The translations under genes were made by a program, and so were the position numbers. From UBA6115 sp964346355 (GTDB lineage: Bacteria > Bacillota > Clostridia > Christensenellales > Aristaeellaceae), in assembly GCA_964346355.1 (NCBI GenBank), contig CAYFUH010000050.1:1-9764 (forward strand): DNA of 9,764 bases, read 5' to 3'. Every line of letters starts with the position of its first letter. The stretch's first letter is position 1. The notes beneath the pieces are model-generated. The model made no database searches. It was not told where the DNA came from and saw only the letters and a list, made by a program, of their open reading frames with translations. Below are positions 6,956 through 9,764 of the stretch, piece by piece.

Positions 6956-8404
6956 ATGAAAAAAGCGGATATCGGCCTGATTGGCTTGGCGGTGATGGGG
7001 GAAAACCTGGTGATGAACATGGAAAGCAAGGGCTTTACCGTGGCCGTGTTCAACCGGACCACCAGCCGTGTGAAGGATTTTGCGGAAGGCCGCGCCAAGG
7101 GCAAGAACATCATCCCCACCTATAACCTGGCGGATTTGGTTCAGTCGCTGAAGACCCCGCGCAGGGTGATGCTGATGGTCAAGGCGGGACAGCCGGTGGA
7201 CGATTTTATCGAGCTGCTGCTGCCCCTCATGGAGCCGGGCGACATCATCATCGATGGCGGCAACAGCCACTTCCCGGATACGGCCAGGCGCGTTGCATAC
7301 GTGGAAGAAAAGGGCCTGTACTACATCGGCACCGGCGTGTCCGGCGGGGAGGAAGGGGCTTTGCACGGCCCCAGCCTGATGCCGGGCGGCTCCAAGGAGG
7401 CCTGGGAACATGTCAGACCCATTTTGCAGGCCATCGCCGCCCATGTAGACGGCGCGCCCTGCTGTGACTGGGTGGGCGAAGGCGGCGCCGGCCATTTTGT
7501 CAAAATGGTGCATAATGGGATCGAGTACGGCGACATGCAGCTGATTGTGGAAGCCTACCTGCTCATGCGGGATTTGCTGGGCATGACACCGGATGAGATG
7601 GCGGCGGTCTTCGCCGAGTGGAACAAGGGCGTGCTGGACAGCTATTTGATCGAGATTACCGCGGAGATCTTAAAAACCAAGGACGAGGACGGCGCGCCTT
7701 TGGTCGACAAGATCTTAGACACCGCCGGCCAAAAGGGAACCGGCAAGTGGACGGCTACCTCCGCGCTGGAGGAAGGCGTGGCGCTCACCTTAATCGCGGA
7801 GGCGGTCTTTGCCCGCTACCTGTCTTCCGACAAGGACGGCAGGGTGCAGGCGGAGCGCGCCATGCCGCGCAAGCAGCCCGTCTTTGAGGGCGACAAGCAG
7901 GCGTTTATCAAGCAGATTCAGCAGGCTTTGTACGCCAGCAAGATCATCAGCTACACCCAGGGCTATCTGCTGATGGCGGCGGCGGGAAAAACCCATCACT
8001 GGCACCTTAATTTTGGCGGCATCGCCATGATGTGGCGCGGCGGCTGCATCATCCGCAGCGCCTTCTTGGGCAAGATTAAGGAAGCCTTTGATGCGGAGCC
8101 CAGCCTGCCCAACCTGCTGCTTTCGCCCTATTTTAAACAAGAGGTGTTGCAGGCGGCGGACGCCTGGCGCGCTGTCTGTGCCGCGGCCATCACCCAGGGC
8201 ATCCCGCTGCCGGCGATGAGCAGCGCGCTGACCTATTTTGACGGCTTGCGCACCGGGCGCGGCGGCGCCAACCTGCTGCAGGCGCAGCGGGACTATTTTG
8301 GCGCGCACACCTACGAGCGGGTGGACCGCCCGCGGGGCGAGTTCTTTCACACCAACTGGACAGGGGAAGGCGGCGACACCGCCTCGGGCACCTACAATGC
8401 CTGA
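6956..8404 (+). CDS. gnd: 6-phosphogluconate dehydrogenase, decarboxylating (EC 1.1.1.44)
   Basis: Gnd oxidatively decarboxylates 6-phosphogluconate to ribulose 5-phosphate, CO2 and NAD(P)H in the cytoplasm. The 482 residues match the long (about 470-residue) form. Landmarks are the Rossmann GLIGLAVMGENL (7-18), NRTTSR (33-38) placing Arg near the coenzyme 2'-phosphate as in NADP+ enzymes, DGGNSHFPDT (100-109), VSGGEEGALHGPSLMPGG (128-145), catalytic K183 and E190 in HFVKMVHNGIEYGDMQ, TAGQKGTGKW (256-265), and the C-terminal FHTNWTG (464-470). The ATG at 6956 is preferred: AGGAG (6943-6947) is eight bases upstream. A GTG immediately before it (6953) could add one Met. The kinase stop codon lies inside this ribosome site, so the two genes are tightly linked. 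Its presence in a uxu operon is unusual, since KDG/KDPG metabolism does not need it. Confidence 0.97.
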   Translation: MKKADIGLIGLAVMGENLVMNMESKGFTVAVFNRTTSRVKDFAEGRAKGKNIIPTYNLADLVQSLKTPRRVMLMVKAGQPVDDFIELLLPLMEPGDIIIDGGNSHFPDTARRVAYVEEKGLYYIGTGVSGGEEGALHGPSLMPGGSKEAWEHVRPILQAIAAHVDGAPCCDWVGEGGAGHFVKMVHNGIEYGDMQLIVEAYLLMRDLLGMTPDEMAAVFAEWNKGVLDSYLIEITAEILKTKDEDGAPLVDKILDTAGQKGTGKWTATSALEEGVALTLIAEAVFARYLSSDKDGRVQAERAMPRKQPVFEGDKQAFIKQIQQALYASKIISYTQGYLLMAAAGKTHHWHLNFGGIAMMWRGGCIIRSAFLGKIKEAFDAEPSLPNLLLSPYFKQEVLQAADAWRAVCAAAITQGIPLPAMSSALTYFDGLRTGRGGANLLQAQRDYFGAHTYERVDRPRGEFFHTNWTGEGGDTASGTYNA

Positions 8405-9698
8405 GCTCTTGGGTTTGCTGGAAGGAGCGCTCTTTGCCAGGGAAGAAAACGGCCTCTCTGCAGAGGACATCAAAGGCGCGCTGACGGCTGCCTTAGCGCC
8501 CGTTTTACCCCGGCTAAATAAGGTGCTGCTCATCCCGCCGGATTTTACGCGCTTTCACTCCAACGCGGGCTTCATCACAAGCGCCCTGTATCACCTGCTG
8601 TCACCCGCCTGCCAGGTGGACATCATGCCCGCTTTGGGTACGCATGTGCCGGTCAGCCTTGCCCAGTGGGAGATCATGTTTGAGGGCATCCCCTATACCA
8701 ACATGCTGGTTCACAACTGGCGCACAGAGGTGGTGGAGATCGGCGAGGTGCCGGCGGACTATGTGCGCATGATTTCAGAGGGCCGCGTGGATACGCCCAT
8801 CACGGTGGAAATCAACAAGCGCCTGCTGGATCCCGCCTATGACCTCATCCTCTCCATCGGCCAGGTGGTGCCGCATGAGGTGGTGGGCATGGCCAACCAA
8901 AGCAAGAACATCTTTGTGGGCTGCGGCGGCAGCCGCATCATCAACGCCAGCCATATGCTGGGGGCGGTGTACGGCATGGAGCGCGTGATGGGGTGCGACA
9001 GGACCCCTGTGCGCGCGGTGCTGGACTATGCCAGTGAGCATTTTATCCGGGACATGCCGCTTGAGTATATCCTCACCGTGGCGGATGCGCCGGGCGGCAT
9101 CATCCGCACACACGGCTTGTTTTTGGGGCGGGACCGCCGCTGGTTTGAGGAGGCCGTGGCCTTAGCCCAGCAGAAGAACATCATCCACCTGGATAAGCCC
9201 CTTCAAAAGGTGGTGGTCTACCTGGATGAGCAGGAGTTTGGCTCCACCTGGCTGGGCAACAAGGCCGTCTACCGTACCCGCATGGCCATTGCGGATGAGG
9301 GTGAATTAATTGTGCTGGCGCCGGGTGTGGACAAGTTTGGGGAGGACAAGGCTGTGGACGCCCTCATCCGCAAATATGGCTACCGCGGGATTGATTCGGT
9401 GCTTCAGATGACGGAAGAAAACGCGGAACTGGGGGAGAACCTGTCCGCTGCCGCGCACCTAATCCACGGCAGCAGCGAAGGGCGCTTCAACATCACCTAC
9501 GCCACCCGGCATTTAAACCAGGCGGAGGTGGAAGGCGTGGGCTATCGCTTTTTGCCGTATGAGGAGGCCATCAAACGCTACCCGCCGGATGCGCTCAAAG
9601 ACGGCTTCAATACGCTGTCAGATGGCGAAGTGATCTACTACATCAGCAACCCCGCCCTGGGCTTGTGGGTGGTGAAGGGTCATTTCAATCATGAATAA
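8397..9698 (+). CDS. LarA-superfamily nickel-pincer 2-hydroxyacid racemase/epimerase homologue
   Basis: A 433-residue member of the lactate racemase (LarA, DUF2088) superfamily, whose enzymes use the nickel-pincer (NPN) cofactor to racemise or epimerise 2-hydroxyacids. Residues line up well with Lactobacillus plantarum LarA: D49 and R52 (PPDFTR) with D72/R75, H83 (ALGTH) with H108, H160 with H174, K170 with the cofactor-bearing K184, and H186 with H200. The spacing H160-K170-H186 (10 and 16 residues) equals that of LarA. A functional pincer enzyme is therefore likely. The ATG at 8397 overlaps the end of gnd by 8 bases and has no close ribosome site, so translation is probably coupled to gnd. 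Longer in-frame reading upstream lies wholly within gnd. Lactate is an unlikely substrate here. The superfamily includes malate, hydroxyglutarate and phenyllactate racemases and, as I recall, a D-gluconate 2-epimerase. Given the neighbours, gluconate/mannonate epimerisation is my favoured inference. Confidence 0.88.
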   Translation: MPELLGLLEGALFAREENGLSAEDIKGALTAALAPVLPRLNKVLLIPPDFTRFHSNAGFITSALYHLLSPACQVDIMPALGTHVPVSLAQWEIMFEGIPYTNMLVHNWRTEVVEIGEVPADYVRMISEGRVDTPITVEINKRLLDPAYDLILSIGQVVPHEVVGMANQSKNIFVGCGGSRIINASHMLGAVYGMERVMGCDRTPVRAVLDYASEHFIRDMPLEYILTVADAPGGIIRTHGLFLGRDRRWFEEAVALAQQKNIIHLDKPLQKVVVYLDEQEFGSTWLGNKAVYRTRMAIADEGELIVLAPGVDKFGEDKAVDALIRKYGYRGIDSVLQMTEENAELGENLSAAAHLIHGSSEGRFNITYATRHLNQAEVEGVGYRFLPYEEAIKRYPPDALKDGFNTLSDGEVIYYISNPALGLWVVKGHFNHE

Positions 9699-9708
9699 GA
9701 AATGATTC
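9677..9708 (+). terminator. Weak hairpin over the end of the plus-strand operon, possible terminator
   Basis: TCATTTC (9680-9686) and GAAATGA (9699-9705) form a perfect 7-bp inverted repeat, extendable by two G-U pairs and one G-C pair (9677-9679 with 9706-9708), around a 12-base loop holding the TAA stop codon. A T-rich but interrupted run follows (9711-9722). The stem is AT-rich, so it is a poor intrinsic terminator; read-through or a better terminator beyond the window is possible. Nothing else is recognised from 9709 to 9764. Confidence 0.25.
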
Positions 9709-9764
9709 AATTGTTCTGTTTTAGCCGTTGATCCATGCCGGAATATTGTGGTGAATCCAGGCAG

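Noticed and set aside
6695..7513. A 272-codon minus-strand open frame spanning the kinase-gnd junction
   Set aside because: It crosses two well-supported genes on the opposite strand and has no domain or ribosome site support.
8238..8396. A 53-residue N-terminal extension of the LarA homologue
   Set aside because: It reads gnd in a shifted frame, is Pro/Thr/Arg/Ala-rich with no LarA similarity, and the normal LarA N-terminus fits the ATG at 8397.

Overview
The window reads as a sugar-acid (hexuronate/aldonate) catabolism locus from a GC-rich, probably anaerobic Gram-positive bacterium, most likely a gut-type Clostridia member (inference). The pointers are strong AGGAGG-type ribosome sites, extended -10 promoters, an SDR-type UxuB like that of Bacillus, a Gram-positive-length UxuA, and an oxygen-sensitive radical-SAM sulfatase-maturating enzyme. 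No rRNA, tRNA, CRISPR array, transposase or phage gene was found. Coding density is very high.

Two gene clusters diverge from a 163-bp intergenic region (4880-5042). Leftward (minus strand) run mannonate dehydratase uxuA (4879-3815), an anaerobic sulfatase-maturating enzyme (3805-2675), a type I sulfatase (2694-1237) whose start overlaps the maturase by 20 bases, and, after a 113-bp gap with its own promoter-like and operator-like sequences, a GntP-family permease (1123 to beyond the left edge). Rightward (plus strand) run an SDR-type D-mannonate/fructuronate oxidoreductase uxuB (5043-5876), a PfkB-family KDG-kinase-like enzyme (5886-6944), a decarboxylating 6-phosphogluconate dehydrogenase gnd (6956-8404), and a LarA-superfamily nickel-pincer racemase/epimerase homologue (8397-9698). 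The plus-strand genes abut or overlap, as in one operon.

How they may work together: UxuB interconverts fructuronate and mannonate, UxuA dehydrates mannonate to 2-keto-3-deoxygluconate (KDG), and the kinase makes KDPG. The two genes that do not belong to a standard uxu locus are gnd and the LarA homologue. If the LarA homologue is a C2-epimerase of D-mannonate and D-gluconate, it would tie the locus together: GntP-imported gluconate could enter the KDG route through mannonate, or uronate-derived mannonate could become gluconate and, after phosphorylation, pass through Gnd to ribulose 5-phosphate. This branch is a hypothesis from gene content and conserved residues. The sulfatase has no signal peptide, which suggests desulfation of an imported sulfated saccharide or sugar acid in the cytoplasm.
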